Of a stretch of 64,000 bases of DNA, positions 47,260 to 58,675 are shown one piece after another; position 1 is the first letter of the stretch, and every line of letters starts with the position of its first letter. Both the position numbers and the translations under genes were made by a program. The stretch lies in contig NZ_CP067101.1 of NCBI RefSeq assembly GCF_016616425.1, positions 558,001 through 622,000 of the forward strand. The letters are read 5' to 3'. The DNA is from Bradyrhizobium diazoefficiens. Its GTDB lineage: Bacteria; Pseudomonadota; Alphaproteobacteria; Rhizobiales; Xanthobacteraceae. Below the pieces are notes generated by a model that worked only from the letters and a program-made list of their open reading frames with translations, ran no database searches and had not been told where the DNA came from.

Positions 47260-47793
47260 TCAACTGATCGGGTTGTAGATCGGGCCGCGCTTGGCGGCAT
47301 TCAGCGCCTCGATCAAGCCTTTGTAAAAACTCGCCTTTTCATCAGGCCCCAGGAAGCGGGCAATCTGGATCTGGTGCCCACGCGAGATCAGATAGAGATG
47401 CTCGATGCCAAAGTCCTCGTCGACCTCCATGTCGAGGCGGACCCAGAGCGGATTGAATGTCCATTCGGCGACCTGGCCGCGATGGCTCACCCGCCGCACG
47501 CGCAATTCGGAGATCGTGACCGTAATCTCCTCGCGTGCCCGCGCGGTGCGGAAATTGACCCGGAAGGCCCACCAGATCACGAGCACGTCGAGGCCGAAGA
47601 AGCCAAGCACCGGCCATGCGCCCTGCAACAGGAAGGCGAGACCAGTGGCAAAGCTCACGACGCTCAGGAACAGCATCACGGCGAGGAAGCCGGTGCGGTT
47701 CAGCGAGCGGTGTGGCGTCAGCAGCGCGGAGAAGATCTGGGGCTCCTTCTCGCCTTCAGACCGCTCGCGCTCAATTTCGTTGCCTGTGCTCAT
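47260..47793 (-). CDS. DUF2244 membrane protein
   Basis: A 177-residue inner-membrane protein of the DUF2244 family, function unknown. It has a charged N-terminus and FSALLTPHRSLNRTGFLAVM. Two spans follow at about residues 35-57 and 60-78 (LGFFGLDVLVIWWAFRVNFR), then a soluble domain (REEITVTISELRVRRVSHRG, FNPLWVRLDMEVDEDFGIEH, QIARFLGPDEKASFYKGLIE). It starts 22 bases from the divergent nth gene, so the two probably share a promoter region. Confidence 0.92.
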   Translation of the reverse strand: MSTGNEIERERSEGEKEPQIFSALLTPHRSLNRTGFLAVMLFLSVVSFATGLAFLLQGAWPVLGFFGLDVLVIWWAFRVNFRTARAREEITVTISELRVRRVSHRGQVAEWTFNPLWVRLDMEVDEDFGIEHLYLISRGHQIQIARFLGPDEKASFYKGLIEALNAAKRGPIYNPIS

Positions 47794-47815
47794 CGTCCCT
47801 CAGTATACCCCGTTG

Positions 47816-48583
47816 ATGGCGAAAATCACCCGCAAGCCGGCTCGGCGCAAAGCGCCCTTACCGAAGAAAAAGGCAAAGGCCGCCGTTGCGAAGCCCAAGC
47901 CCGCCAGGACATCGGCTCCGGCAAAAAAATCGCTCAAAGCTATCAAACCCTGGACGCCCGCCGAGGTCCACGAAGCCTTCAGCCGTTTCCGCAAGGCCAA
48001 TCCGGAACCGAAAGGGGAGCTCGAGCACGTCAATCCGTTCACGCTGCTGGTGGCCGTGGTGCTGTCGGCGCAGGCAACCGATGCCGGGGTCAACAAGGCG
48101 ACGCGCGCATTGTTCGAAGTCGCAGACACCCCGCAGAAGATGCTCGATCTCGGCGAGGAGCGCCTGCGCGACTACATCAAGACGATCGGTCTCTACCGGA
48201 CCAAGGCGAGGAACGTGATCGCACTGTCGGCAAAGTTGCTCAATGAATTCGGCGGCGAGGTGCCGCGCACGCGCGCCGAGATCGAGTCATTGCCCGGCGC
48301 CGGCCGCAAGACCGCCAACGTCGTGCTCAACATGGCTTTTGGCGAGCAGACCATGGCGGTCGACACGCATGTCTTCCGCGTCGGCAACCGCACGGGGCTG
48401 GCACCCGGCAAGACGCCGCTGGAGGTCGAGCTTGGTCTTGAAATGGTGATCCCGGCCGAGTTCATGCGGCATGCCCATCATTGGCTGATCCTGCACGGCC
48501 GTTATACGTGCCTCGCCCGCACGCCGCGCTGCGAGGTCTGCCTGATCAACGATCTCTGCCGGTGGCCGGAGAAGACGGTCTGA
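47816..48583 (+). CDS. nth: Endonuclease III (DNA glycosylase/AP lyase)
   Basis: Nth removes oxidised pyrimidines and nicks AP sites. After a basic N-terminal extension of about 45 residues the 255-residue protein has NPFTLLVAVVLSAQATDAGV. The helix-hairpin-helix LPGAGRKTANVVLNMAF carries the catalytic Lys; the catalytic Asp lies in VDTHVFRVGNRTGLAPG. The 4Fe-4S ligands CX6CX2CX5C are in CLARTPRCEVCLINDLC at the C-terminus. The ATG at 47816 is chosen because upstream sequence overlaps the divergent DUF2244 gene. Confidence 0.96.
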   Translation: MAKITRKPARRKAPLPKKKAKAAVAKPKPARTSAPAKKSLKAIKPWTPAEVHEAFSRFRKANPEPKGELEHVNPFTLLVAVVLSAQATDAGVNKATRALFEVADTPQKMLDLGEERLRDYIKTIGLYRTKARNVIALSAKLLNEFGGEVPRTRAEIESLPGAGRKTANVVLNMAFGEQTMAVDTHVFRVGNRTGLAPGKTPLEVELGLEMVIPAEFMRHAHHWLILHGRYTCLARTPRCEVCLINDLCRWPEKTV

Positions 48584-48588
48584 CGTCA

Positions 48589-49329
48589 TCACCGCATCTG
48601 GCGCGCCGGCTCGATCAGCTCCGGCCGCGGGCCCGATAGCCGCTTGTGCATGTGGACCATGAAGGCCATGCCGAAGATCGGCGTCGCCAGATTGACGATC
48701 GGGATCGAGACGAAGGCGGCGATGAACAGGCCGGCGGTGAAGATGGTGGCGGCGTTGTCTCGCCGCATCGCCTTGGCTTCCTCCGGCGGGCGGAAGCGCA
48801 TCGCGGCGAGCTCGAAATATTCGCGGCCCAGAAGCCAGGCGGCGGCGAGGAAGAAGACCAGGAAGCCGGCGCCGGCGAACAACACCAGCGGCAGCGCGAT
48901 CAGATAGACCCCGATCGTCAGGAGTGCGGTCTTGATGCCCTCGAAGATCGCCTGGTTGAACGGCAGCGCGATGCCGGGCCGTTCGGCAGGGTAATGCTCA
49001 CGCTCGACGATGTCGGCGACGTCGTCGACGAACAGGCTCGCCACCAGCGAGGTGATCGCAGGCATCAGGAAGACGCCGCCGAACACGACGCCGAGGCCCG
49101 CCGCGATCGAAACGATCCAGGACAAAACCTCGAGCGAAGAGTGCCAGCCAGGCCCGAGCAGACCTTCCAGCCAGACTTCTCCATAGGTCGCAAACCAGCT
49201 CAGGAGCCGCTGCAAGCCGATCGCCAGTACGGCTATCAGCACGAGCGCAAGCCCGATCGATCGCCACAGGATCGAGCGCATCGGCGGCGAGATCATTTGC
49301 GATAGCGCCTTTACGGCGGCATCAAGCAT
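48589..49329 (-). CDS. EI24/CysZ-like membrane protein
   Basis: A 246-residue membrane protein of the EI24 (CysZ) family. Four or more hydrophobic segments are visible, at about residues 24-42, 65-90, 125-160 and 190-215. The N-terminal amphipathic stretch is MLDAAVKALSQMISPPMRSI. YFELAAMRFRPPEEAKAMRR is the family's conserved Glu/Arg segment, and FMVHMHKRL lies near the end. E. coli CysZ is a sulfate permease; without cys genes nearby, sulfate transport is not assured. The ATG at 49329 is chosen over one five codons upstream. Convergent with nth. Confidence 0.85.
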   Translation of the reverse strand: MLDAAVKALSQMISPPMRSILWRSIGLALVLIAVLAIGLQRLLSWFATYGEVWLEGLLGPGWHSSLEVLSWIVSIAAGLGVVFGGVFLMPAITSLVASLFVDDVADIVEREHYPAERPGIALPFNQAIFEGIKTALLTIGVYLIALPLVLFAGAGFLVFFLAAAWLLGREYFELAAMRFRPPEEAKAMRRDNAATIFTAGLFIAAFVSIPIVNLATPIFGMAFMVHMHKRLSGPRPELIEPARQMR

Positions 49330-49487
49330 GGGGCACCCTTTCACGAAACGACCCGCGAGAGGTAGACATGCAGGGCCGGTTCGGCAAGGGAGAGAAGAAA
49401 TGCCGTGCGGCTAGTCTGAGCTACCCATGTCGGTGCACATGCTCATCACGCCACTCGATGCCGTTCTACACCGGTTTTTTACGACGC
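49330..49487. other. Spacer between the EI24-like gene and the copper ATPase stop
   Basis: This 158-base stretch should contain the promoter of the EI24-like gene and the 3' end of the copA transcript. On the minus strand, AAAAAACCGGTGTAG follows the copA stop at about 49480-49466 but without a convincing hairpin. No gene is supported. Confidence 0.4.
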
Positions 49488-51938
<2,451 letters not shown>

Positions 51939-51959
51939 CGCGATGCTCCGGCCTTGCAA

Positions 51960-51982
51960 TATATACCCTAGGGGGGTATATA
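51960..51982. promoter_or_regulatory. Palindromic CsoR-type operator between copA and csoR
   Basis: Perfect nine-base arms TATATACCC (51960-51968) and GGGTATATA (51974-51982) surround TAGGG. The TACCC/GGGTA form is typical of operators of CsoR/RcnR-family repressors. It sits six bases before the csoR start and 21 before the copA start in a 50-base intergenic space. One bound repressor could therefore block both genes. Confidence 0.85.
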
Positions 51983-51988
51983 GGCCGC

Positions 51989-52264
51989 ATGCGCAAGGAC
52001 ATCAAGGCATCCGTCGGAAAGCGTCTCGGCCGGATCGAGGGTCAGGTTCGCGGCCTCTCGAAAATGGTAGAGGAGGACCGCTACTGCATCGACATCGTGA
52101 CGCAGATCTCGGCCGTGCGTGCCGCACTGCGCCGGGTCGAGGAGGAGGTTCTCAAGGATCATGTCGCCCATTGCGTCGAACACGCGATCGCGAGCGGCGA
52201 CAAAGCCGACCAACGCGAGAAGATCGCGGAACTGATGGCGGTGATCGGACGAGCGGAGCGGTAA
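51989..52264 (+). CDS. csoR: CsoR-family metal-sensing transcriptional repressor
   Basis: A 91-residue all-helical repressor. [20 protein letters not shown] is the family DNA-binding helix region. Cys 33, His 58 and Cys 62 reproduce the spacing of the Cu(I) ligands of the M. tuberculosis CsoR (Cys36-His61-Cys65), supporting copper sensing. It is divergent from the copper ATPase with a shared palindromic operator, a self-contained copper-responsive pair. A longer frame from 51896 would run through the operator and copA start and is rejected. Confidence 0.93.
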   Translation: MRKDIKASVGKRLGRIEGQVRGLSKMVEEDRYCIDIVTQISAVRAALRRVEEEVLKDHVAHCVEHAIASGDKADQREKIAELMAVIGRAER

Positions 52265-53370
52265 TTGGGTATTCTATCGTCATTGCGAGAACCTCTCGCG
52301 ATGAAGCAAATCCGGACTCTTCCCGCGTAAAGATTTCTGGATGGCTTTCCGCCTTCGCCCAAAAGGCCTCGGCGGACAAGTCGCTGCGCTCGCATGACGG
52401 GAGCTACGCCGCCCTCTCGCGCGCCCGGCCACGCCGCCTCGGGCGGTACATCGCCAGCTTCTTCAGCAGCGGGGACGCCTTCGGCAATCTCCGCAGGCTG
52501 CGCGCTCACTTGCCCAGCCGGAATCTCATCCGGCGCCTCTTGGTCAATCGCCTCAGGAACGAGCGGCGGCGCACTGATCGCTTCTGGAAACACACTGAAT
52601 GTGCCCGCTACCTCCTCGAGCGGCTTCTGCTTGTCGGCCCAGTGCAGCGCGGTGTAGTCGAACCCGTGCACGATGGTGGGTTTGACGACTTCGAAATAGG
52701 GCGAGATGTCGAAGTCGCGGGGCATGTAGAGCGACGAATCGCGAATGTGCAGGATTTCGCGGCGGGCGGCGCGGCTGCCGGCCTTGGTGATCTTCGGCAG
52801 GATCGGGTAACGCACGGCGTCGAACGCCTGCGCGATCAGCGCCGAGCAGATGATCTTGGTCGGATCGCCCGAGCCAATCGCGATCATGCGCCGCCGCCAG
52901 CGTTGCGGCACCGGCAACGGGAACAGAAAGCGCATGAGGTCGATGATGTTCTTGGTGTCGTAGCCGAAGCCGATGCGGTTGATCGCATAGCGGCAGACCG
53001 TGGTGCGGTCCTCATAGGACAGCCCGACCGGGCGGCAGACGCGCGTGTGATACGGAAAATATTTCGACAACGGTGCAGAGGTGACGCCTTCGCCAATATT
53101 GGCCTCGATCAGGACATGCGGCTCGCCGTCGGGCTCCTCGGCGCCTTCGACCGGGCCGACATACAGCGCGGCATGCGACCAGGTCGACTGCGTCAGATAT
53201 TTGATGATGCCGGAGATGCGGTTGTTGCCCTCGACCAGCAGCACGTCGCCGGGCTCGATGACGCCGCGCAGGTGTTCCGGGTCGCTTGGCGTGAACGGCT
53301 CGTAGCCCGGCACCTCTTTGGAGAGGTACGCGGCAATCAGCTTGCCGACTGAATCTAGGACCGTCCCCAT
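52159..53370 (-). CDS. YiiX/permuted papain-like amidase family protein with a probably frameshifted tail
   Basis: The N-terminal domain (about residues 30-235) fits the YiiX/NlpC-P60-like fold. It has IEPGDVLLVEGNNRISGIIK, STWSHAALYVGP with the catalytic-type His, HVLIEANIGEGV and the Cys-bearing KIICSALIAQAFDAV. The substrate is unknown. A Pro/Ala/Glu-rich linker follows. The frame then runs on through an intergenic repeat and across the 3' end of csoR on the other strand, giving 403 residues. Shifted by one frame, the same DNA reads LKKLAMYRPRRRGRARERAA and stops at 52404-52406. The true gene probably ended there at about 322 residues. Confidence 0.72.
   Translation of the reverse strand: MGTVLDSVGKLIAAYLSKEVPGYEPFTPSDPEHLRGVIEPGDVLLVEGNNRISGIIKYLTQSTWSHAALYVGPVEGAEEPDGEPHVLIEANIGEGVTSAPLSKYFPYHTRVCRPVGLSYEDRTTVCRYAINRIGFGYDTKNIIDLMRFLFPLPVPQRWRRRMIAIGSGDPTKIICSALIAQAFDAVRYPILPKITKAGSRAARREILHIRDSSLYMPRDFDISPYFEVVKPTIVHGFDYTALHWADKQKPLEEVAGTFSVFPEAISAPPLVPEAIDQEAPDEIPAGQVSAQPAEIAEGVPAAEEAGDVPPEAAWPGAREGGVAPVMRAQRLVRRGLLGEGGKPSRNLYAGRVRICFIARGSRNDDRIPNYRSARPITAISSAIFSRWSALSPLAIACSTQWAT
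52265..52400. repeat. Dispersed repeat after csoR
   Basis: The stretch ATCGTCATTGCGAGAACCTC (52275-52294), followed by GAAGCAAATCC, TTCGCCCAAAAGGCC and TCGCTGCGCTCGCATGACG (52381-52399), resembles the CATTGCGAGGAGCGAAGCGA-type repeat I know from Bradyrhizobium genomes. CGTCAT near 52277 and ATGACG near 52394 form inverted ends. The minus-strand YiiX-like frame runs through it. Confidence 0.55.
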
Positions 53371-53562
53371 TTCAAACTCCCCCCACGGCCTTTTCCGGCC
53401 GTCTTTTTCCCTTCTCTATCATGGTCGAAACGTGTTGCAATCCGGTTCATCGCTCCGTGACGTCAAGCACGATTGATTCACCACGGCGGTTGCCGTGCAA
53501 CATCAGATGCGGCAAGGTTCGCTAACTGTTCCCGTTCGCCGCAAGCCCTCGGAAACCATGAC

Positions 53563-54960
53563 ATGACAATCACGCGCCGCGGTTTCCTTGTCGCGTCGGC
53601 GGCTCTTGCCGCGATTCCGGTCCTGCGCGCAACCGCAGCCAACCTGCCGCGCGAGGCCGACATTGTCGTGATCGGTGCGGGGGCCGCGGGAATTGCCGCA
53701 GCGCGGCGCATCATGGCGACGGGCCGCAAGGTCATCGTGGTGGAGGCAGCGTCCCGGATCGGTGGCCGCTGTATCACTGACAGCACGACCTTTGACACGC
53801 CGTTCGACCGCGGCGCGCGCTGGATGCACAATCCCGACACCAATCCGATGATCCGGCTGGCGCGCAGCGCGGGGCTCGACGTGCTTCCGGCGCCGTTGGG
53901 CCAGAAGATGCGCATCGGCCGCCGCAACGCGCGCCCGGGCGAGACCGAGCAGTTCCTGGCGGCGCTGGTGCGCGCCAACCGTGCCATCGACGAGGCCGCG
54001 CGCGGCAAGCTTGATACCTCTTGCGCGTCCGTGCTGCCGAGGGATCTCGGCGACTGGGCGGGCGCGGTCGAGTTCGTGCTTGGCGCGAGTTTTGCCGGCA
54101 AGGACCTGAAGGAGCTGTCTGCAATCGACAAGGGACGCGCGCAGGACCGCAACGTTGCGATCGCCTGCCGCCAAGGTCTGGGCACGCTGGTCGCCAAGCT
54201 GGGCGAGCAGGCGCCGATGGCGCTGTCGATGCCGGCGAGCCGCATCGTCTGGAGCAACCGCGACGTCAAGGTGGAGACGCAGGCCGGCCAGATCGCCGCG
54301 CGCGCGGTCATCGTTACGGTCTCGACCAACGTGCTGACGTCAGGTGCGATCAAGTTCACGCCCGACATTCCCAAACGCACGTCAGACGCGGCGTCAAAAC
54401 TCGGCCTCGGCAGCTACGATCGCATCATGCTGCAATTGCCCGGCAATCCGCTCGGCCTGTCGCACGACGATATCCTCATCGAGCAGAGCAATTCGACGCG
54501 CACGGCGCTCATGTTCGCCAATATTGGCGGTTCCTCGCTCTGCTCCATCGACGTCGGTGGCGCGTTCGGCCGCGACCTTTCCGGGCAGGGCGACAAGGCG
54601 ATGGCCGCCTTCGCCAGGGAATGGATCACAAAACTGTTCGGCAGCGAGGCCGCTGCCGCCGTGCGGAAGACCAGCACGACGCGCTGGAATGCATCGCCCT
54701 TCGTGATGGGCGCAATGTCAGCGGCCTCTCCCGGCGGCCAGCTCTCGCGAAAAATTCTGAGCGAGCCGATCGGCAACGTATTCCTTGCCGGCGAAGCCAC
54801 CCACGAGACGCTGTGGGGCACCGTCGACGGCGCCTGGGAAAGCGGCGAGCGCGCCGCGGACGCGGCCTTGCGCAAGATCGGCGCGCTCAAGGACGAGTCC
54901 GCTGACCTGCCGACGCAGTCGACGAAAAAGCGCCGCGTGCCGCGACGGCGGCGGAACTAA
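53563..54960 (+). CDS. Tat-exported flavin-containing amine oxidase family protein
   Basis: A 465-residue FAD enzyme with a Tat signal (TITRRGFLVASAALAAIPVL). The FAD-binding loop DIVVIGAGAAGIAAARRI (about residues 33-50) and the GG-motif VVEAASRIGGRCITD follow. RGARWMHNP and the C-terminal flavin segment NVFLAGEATHETLWGTVDGA match amine oxidases of the MAO/tryptophan 2-monooxygenase group. The substrate cannot be told. It ends in a basic tail (KKRRVPRRRRN). The ATG at 53563 starts the signal peptide. The stop codon abuts a repeat at 54959. Confidence 0.9.
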   Translation: MTITRRGFLVASAALAAIPVLRATAANLPREADIVVIGAGAAGIAAARRIMATGRKVIVVEAASRIGGRCITDSTTFDTPFDRGARWMHNPDTNPMIRLARSAGLDVLPAPLGQKMRIGRRNARPGETEQFLAALVRANRAIDEAARGKLDTSCASVLPRDLGDWAGAVEFVLGASFAGKDLKELSAIDKGRAQDRNVAIACRQGLGTLVAKLGEQAPMALSMPASRIVWSNRDVKVETQAGQIAARAVIVTVSTNVLTSGAIKFTPDIPKRTSDAASKLGLGSYDRIMLQLPGNPLGLSHDDILIEQSNSTRTALMFANIGGSSLCSIDVGGAFGRDLSGQGDKAMAAFAREWITKLFGSEAAAAVRKTSTTRWNASPFVMGAMSAASPGGQLSRKILSEPIGNVFLAGEATHETLWGTVDGAWESGERAADAALRKIGALKDESADLPTQSTKKRRVPRRRRN

Positions 54961-55038
54961 AGCGCGATGCGATCAGGATGAATCGTCATCGCGCTTTAGG
55001 TTGTTGTTTGAGCGTGATCTCCGCGCAAACGGGTTCCG
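54959..55038. repeat. Compound palindromic repeat filling the spacer between convergent genes
   Basis: Perfect 11-base arms AAAGCGCGATG (54959-54969) and CATCGCGCTTT (54987-54997) are followed by TTTGAGCGTGATC (55006-55018) and CAAACGGGTTCCG. The latter is a diverged half of the family A palindrome seen at 12149 and 30454. The first two bases of the repeat are the last two of the amine oxidase stop codon, and the repeat ends at the stop of the TauE/SafE gene. Confidence 0.75.
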
Positions 55039-55809
55039 TTAGCGCAAGATCCCGTCCAGCACCGGCATCCCGGCGATCACCGCCATCGCGATCAGCACGT
55101 AGCAGATGCCGCGAAACACTCTCTCGCTGGCACGTCCGAACAGCGACGCCCCGAACGCGACGCCGATCGCATAGACCGGGCCGACGATGAGCGAAAGCGC
55201 GAGCGATTCGCGCGAGATCAGGCCCGTGGTCGCGTAACTGATCATCGAGAAGAACGCAGACGCGCCGAAGAACAGCACGACATTGGCGCGAGCGACGATC
55301 GGCGCGATCGGGCGACCGAGCCAGTAACCGACGATCGGCGGTCCGCCGGTCTGCGCGAGGCCGCTGCAGAAGCCGGAGAGGCCGCCGATGCCGATCGAGA
55401 GCCAGGCATGGTCCTTGCCGCGATAGCGCCAGCCCGACAGCAGCAGGAGCAACAGCGCGGCGACGAAGCAGGAGATGATCCAGCGCGTGGTGACGGGTTC
55501 GAGCACGCTGAGGAAATAGGTGCCGAGGGGTACGCCGACCAGCGCGCCCAGCACGATCACGGCGGTGGCCTTGCGGTCGGCCTTGCGCCAGGCGGCGGGG
55601 AGCAGCGGCGCGGCCGCGACGAAATCGATCACGAGTAACAGTGCCGCAACCAGACGCGGCGCGGCGACGCTGCTCGCCAGCGGCATGAAGATCAGCGCTG
55701 CGCCGAAGCCGGAGAAGCCGCGCGCGGTGCCGGAAACGAATGCGACGGCGCAGAGCGCCATCGTGACGGTGAGGCTGACGTCCTTCGGGAGAAAGTCCGT
55801 AAGACTCAT
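55039..55809 (-). CDS. TauE/SafE family sulfite-type permease
   Basis: A 256-residue membrane protein with about eight spans. The family segments [57 protein letters not shown] and [16 protein letters not shown] are visible. Members export sulfite, sulfoacetate or related organic anions; the substrate here is unknown. The start overlaps the pheT stop as ATGA, so it is probably translated from the pheST transcript. A reading frame continues upstream inside pheT but is out of frame with it and not coding. Confidence 0.9.
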   Translation of the reverse strand: MSLTDFLPKDVSLTVTMALCAVAFVSGTARGFSGFGAALIFMPLASSVAAPRLVAALLLVIDFVAAAPLLPAAWRKADRKATAVIVLGALVGVPLGTYFLSVLEPVTTRWIISCFVAALLLLLLSGWRYRGKDHAWLSIGIGGLSGFCSGLAQTGGPPIVGYWLGRPIAPIVARANVVLFFGASAFFSMISYATTGLISRESLALSLIVGPVYAIGVAFGASLFGRASERVFRGICYVLIAMAVIAGMPVLDGILR

Positions 55810-58214
55810 CCCCGCAACGTGCCGCCGGTCTTCTTCGTGACCTCGGCCACGACCTTCGCGGCCACGGCTTCGATCTCCTGGTCGGTCAGCGTCTTCTCGC
55901 GCGGCTGGATCGTCACCGCGATCGCGATCGACTTCTTGCCGTCGTCGATGCCCTTGCCCTCGTAGACGTCGAAGACGTTTACGCCGGTGATCAGCTTCTT
56001 GTCGACGCCCTGCGCGGCACGCACGATGTCGCCGGCCTTCACGGCGCGATCGACGATGAAGGCGAAGTCGCGCGACACAGGCTGGAACGCCGACAGCTCG
56101 ATCACGGGCTTGGCGCGGGTCGGCTTCTTCTTTGCCTCGGGGATGCGGTCGAGGATCACCTCGAACACCAGCAGCGGACCGTCGGCGCCGAGCGCCTCGA
56201 GCGCGCGGGGATGCACCTCGCCGAAATGGCCGAGCACGTTCTGCGCGCCGATCTGGATCGTGCCGGAGCGACCCGGATGCAGCCAGGACGGTCCACCGGC
56301 GACGATCTGCAGCGCCTGCATCGGCGCGCCGGCAGCGGCCAGCACGGCGAGCGCATCGGCCTTCGCATCGAACACATCGGCCGGCGCCGAGCCCGACCAG
56401 TGCCGTCCCAGACCTTGCGACGAGGCAAAGCCGCGGCGTACGCCGCTCGCTGCCATGAACTGATCCTGCGGGCGGTCGCCCCTGAAGACCTGGCCGACCT
56501 CGAACAGCGCGACATCGCCAAAGCCGCGATCGGCGTTGGCCTGCGCGGCCGCGATCAGGCCCGCCAGCAGGGTCGGGCGCATGTCGGAGAGATCCGACGC
56601 GATCGGGTTGGCGACTTCGAGCTCGCGCTGCCCGCCACCGAACAATTTCGCCGCGGACTTCGTGATGAAGGACCAGGTCACCGCTTCGATGACGCCGCGG
56701 CTTGCGAGCGCGCGCCTGGCGCGGCGGGTGCGCAGCTGAAGCGGCGTCAGCACCGATTTGCGGGCATCTTCGCCGCGTTCGAACGGCGTCATCGGTACCT
56801 TGTCGACGCCGAAGATGCGCACGATCTCCTCGACAATGTCGGCCTTGCCGTGCACGTCCGAGCGCCACGAGGGCACCGCGACCTTCACGACCGGGCCCGG
56901 TCCCGCCATCATGAAGCCGAGATGGGTCAGGATGCGCTTCATCTCTGGCTGCGGCACCTCGATGCCGGAGAGACGCTTGACCTCGGTGAGCGGGAAATCG
57001 ATCACGCGGTCGTCGCCGAACGATTTGCCGACCACGACGGTCTCGGACGGCGCGCCGCCGCACATCTCCATCACCAGCTTGGTTGCAAGCTCCAGCCCCG
57101 GCACCATGAAGGCCGGATCGACGCCACGCTCGAAGCGGTAGCGCGCGTCCGAATTGATGCCGAGCTTGCGGCCGGTCTGCGCGATGTTGATCTCGTTCCA
57201 CAGCGCCGATTCGATCAACACGTCGACGGTATTCTCATCGCAACCCGAGGCTTCGCCGCCCATGATGCCGGCCAGCGATTCGACGCCGTGCTCGTCCGCG
57301 ATCACGCAAACGGCGGGATCGAGATCGTAGGTGCGGCCGTCGAGCGCCAGCAGCGTCTCGCCCTCGCGGGCGTGGCGCACGACGAGATTGCCCTTCACCT
57401 TCTTGGCGTCGAACACGTGCAGCGGACGCGCGCGGTCGTAGGTCATGAAGTTGGTGATGTCGACCAGCGCGTTGATCGGACGCAGCCCGATCGCGGTCAG
57501 CCGCTTCTGCAGCCATTCCGGCGACGGACCGTTCTTCACGCCGCGCACGAGGCGGAGCGCGAAGCCCGGGCAGAGCGTGGCATCCTCGACGGTGACCTTC
57601 ACGGGACAAGGGAATTCGCCCTTGATCGGCTTGATGCCGGGATCCTTGAACCTGCCCATGTCGGCGGCGGCGAGATCGCGCGCGATGCCGTGCACACCGG
57701 TGCAGTCCTGCCGGTTCGGCGTCAGGTTGATCTCGACCACGGGATCGCCGAGCGCGGCCCATTCGGCATAGCCTGCACCGATCGGCGCATCCGCCGGCAA
57801 TTCCATGATGCCGTCATGGTCATTGGAGATCTGCAATTCAGCCGCCGAGCACAGCATGCCGCGGCTCTCGACGCCGCGGATGGTGCCGACACCCAACGTG
57901 ATGTCCTTGCCGGGAATGTAGGTGCCGGGGGCTGAGAACACGCTGACGAGACCCGCACGCGCATTCGGCGCACCGCACACGACCTGAACCGGCGCGCCAC
58001 CGTCGCCGGTGTCGACCATACAGACGCGCAGGCGATCCGCATTCGGATGCTGCTCGGCCGAGATCACTTTCGCAATGGTGAAGGGCGCGAGCGCCTTCGC
58101 CTTGTCCTCGATGTTCTCGACCTCGAGCCCGATCATGGTGAGCTTGTCGGCGAGCTTGTCCAGCGGCTCGTCGGTCTCGAGATGATCCTTCAGCCAGGAG
58201 AGGGTGAATTTCAT
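55806..58214 (-). CDS. pheT: Phenylalanyl-tRNA synthetase beta subunit
   Basis: PheT with PheS charges tRNA-Phe. The 802-residue protein has the N-terminal tRNA-binding domain ([20 protein letters not shown]), the B3/B4 editing domain ([20 protein letters not shown]), the B5 domain and the catalytic-like core. The C-terminal anticodon-binding FDX-ACB domain ([20 protein letters not shown] onward) closes it. Its ATG at 58214 overlaps the stop of the DUF559 gene by four bases, replacing the usual direct pheS-pheT junction. TauE/SafE gene overlaps its stop. Confidence 0.98.
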   Translation of the reverse strand: MKFTLSWLKDHLETDEPLDKLADKLTMIGLEVENIEDKAKALAPFTIAKVISAEQHPNADRLRVCMVDTGDGGAPVQVVCGAPNARAGLVSVFSAPGTYIPGKDITLGVGTIRGVESRGMLCSAAELQISNDHDGIMELPADAPIGAGYAEWAALGDPVVEINLTPNRQDCTGVHGIARDLAAADMGRFKDPGIKPIKGEFPCPVKVTVEDATLCPGFALRLVRGVKNGPSPEWLQKRLTAIGLRPINALVDITNFMTYDRARPLHVFDAKKVKGNLVVRHAREGETLLALDGRTYDLDPAVCVIADEHGVESLAGIMGGEASGCDENTVDVLIESALWNEINIAQTGRKLGINSDARYRFERGVDPAFMVPGLELATKLVMEMCGGAPSETVVVGKSFGDDRVIDFPLTEVKRLSGIEVPQPEMKRILTHLGFMMAGPGPVVKVAVPSWRSDVHGKADIVEEIVRIFGVDKVPMTPFERGEDARKSVLTPLQLRTRRARRALASRGVIEAVTWSFITKSAAKLFGGGQRELEVANPIASDLSDMRPTLLAGLIAAAQANADRGFGDVALFEVGQVFRGDRPQDQFMAASGVRRGFASSQGLGRHWSGSAPADVFDAKADALAVLAAAGAPMQALQIVAGGPSWLHPGRSGTIQIGAQNVLGHFGEVHPRALEALGADGPLLVFEVILDRIPEAKKKPTRAKPVIELSAFQPVSRDFAFIVDRAVKAGDIVRAAQGVDKKLITGVNVFDVYEGKGIDDGKKSIAIAVTIQPREKTLTDQEIEAVAAKVVAEVTKKTGGTLRG

Positions 58215-58675
58215 GGCTGTGTGCCTCGGCTCTTATCGGTTGAACTGCTTTGGTCGGTGTCAGTGTTCCCTCCCCCCTTGTGGGGGAGGGTCAGGGAGGG
58301 GGGTGAGCCGCGGGCTCCGGCTGAAGCTGCCTGGCGAATTGCCTCAACAACTCCCTCAACATTCGTCATCACCTGATCGTTGGTGAAGCGCAGAACCTGA
58401 AAGCCCTCGGCTGCGAAGAAAGCGTCGCGACGCTCATCCTTCTTCTGACGCTCCTCGAAATCGTGGGATTCTCCATCGAGCTCGATGATGAGTTTCGAGG
58501 AGAAGCACACGAAGTCGGCGATATAGTTTCCGATTGGCGTTTGGCGACGAATACCAACACCATCCATTCGATTAGCCTTTAGGTATCGCCACAGGAGCGT
58601 TTCGGCGCGCGTCATCGCTCGGTGAAGCTGTTTCGCCCGGCTGCGCTGACGCTCGCTCACAACTGCGTGCGGCAT
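58211..58675 (-). CDS. DUF559 (Vsr-like) endonuclease-fold protein inserted between pheS and pheT
   Basis: A 154-residue protein. Residues 12-115 form a DUF559 domain: [40 protein letters not shown], the acidic strand [11 protein letters not shown] and [13 protein letters not shown]. The conserved Asp/Glu residues recall Vsr and PD-(D/E)xK nucleases; activity is not proven. The last 30 or so residues ([14 protein letters not shown]) are encoded by an inverted repeat. Its ATG lies one base from the right repeat (58676), its frame reads through the left repeat (58264-58313), and its TGA overlaps the pheT start. Confidence 0.88.
   Translation of the reverse strand: MPHAVVSERQRSRAKQLHRAMTRAETLLWRYLKANRMDGVGIRRQTPIGNYIADFVCFSSKLIIELDGESHDFEERQKKDERRDAFFAAEGFQVLRFTNDQVMTNVEGVVEAIRQAASAGARGSPPSLTLPHKGGGNTDTDQSSSTDKSRGTQP

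Noticed and set aside
55039..57201. Apparent 720-residue fusion of a basic protein with the TauE/SafE permease
   Set aside because: The N-terminal 460 residues are an alternate frame of pheT; the permease has its own ATG at 55809 overlapping the pheT stop.
56211..57935. 574-codon frame antisense to pheT
   Set aside because: Shadow of pheT with Arg/His-rich low-complexity translation and no motif.
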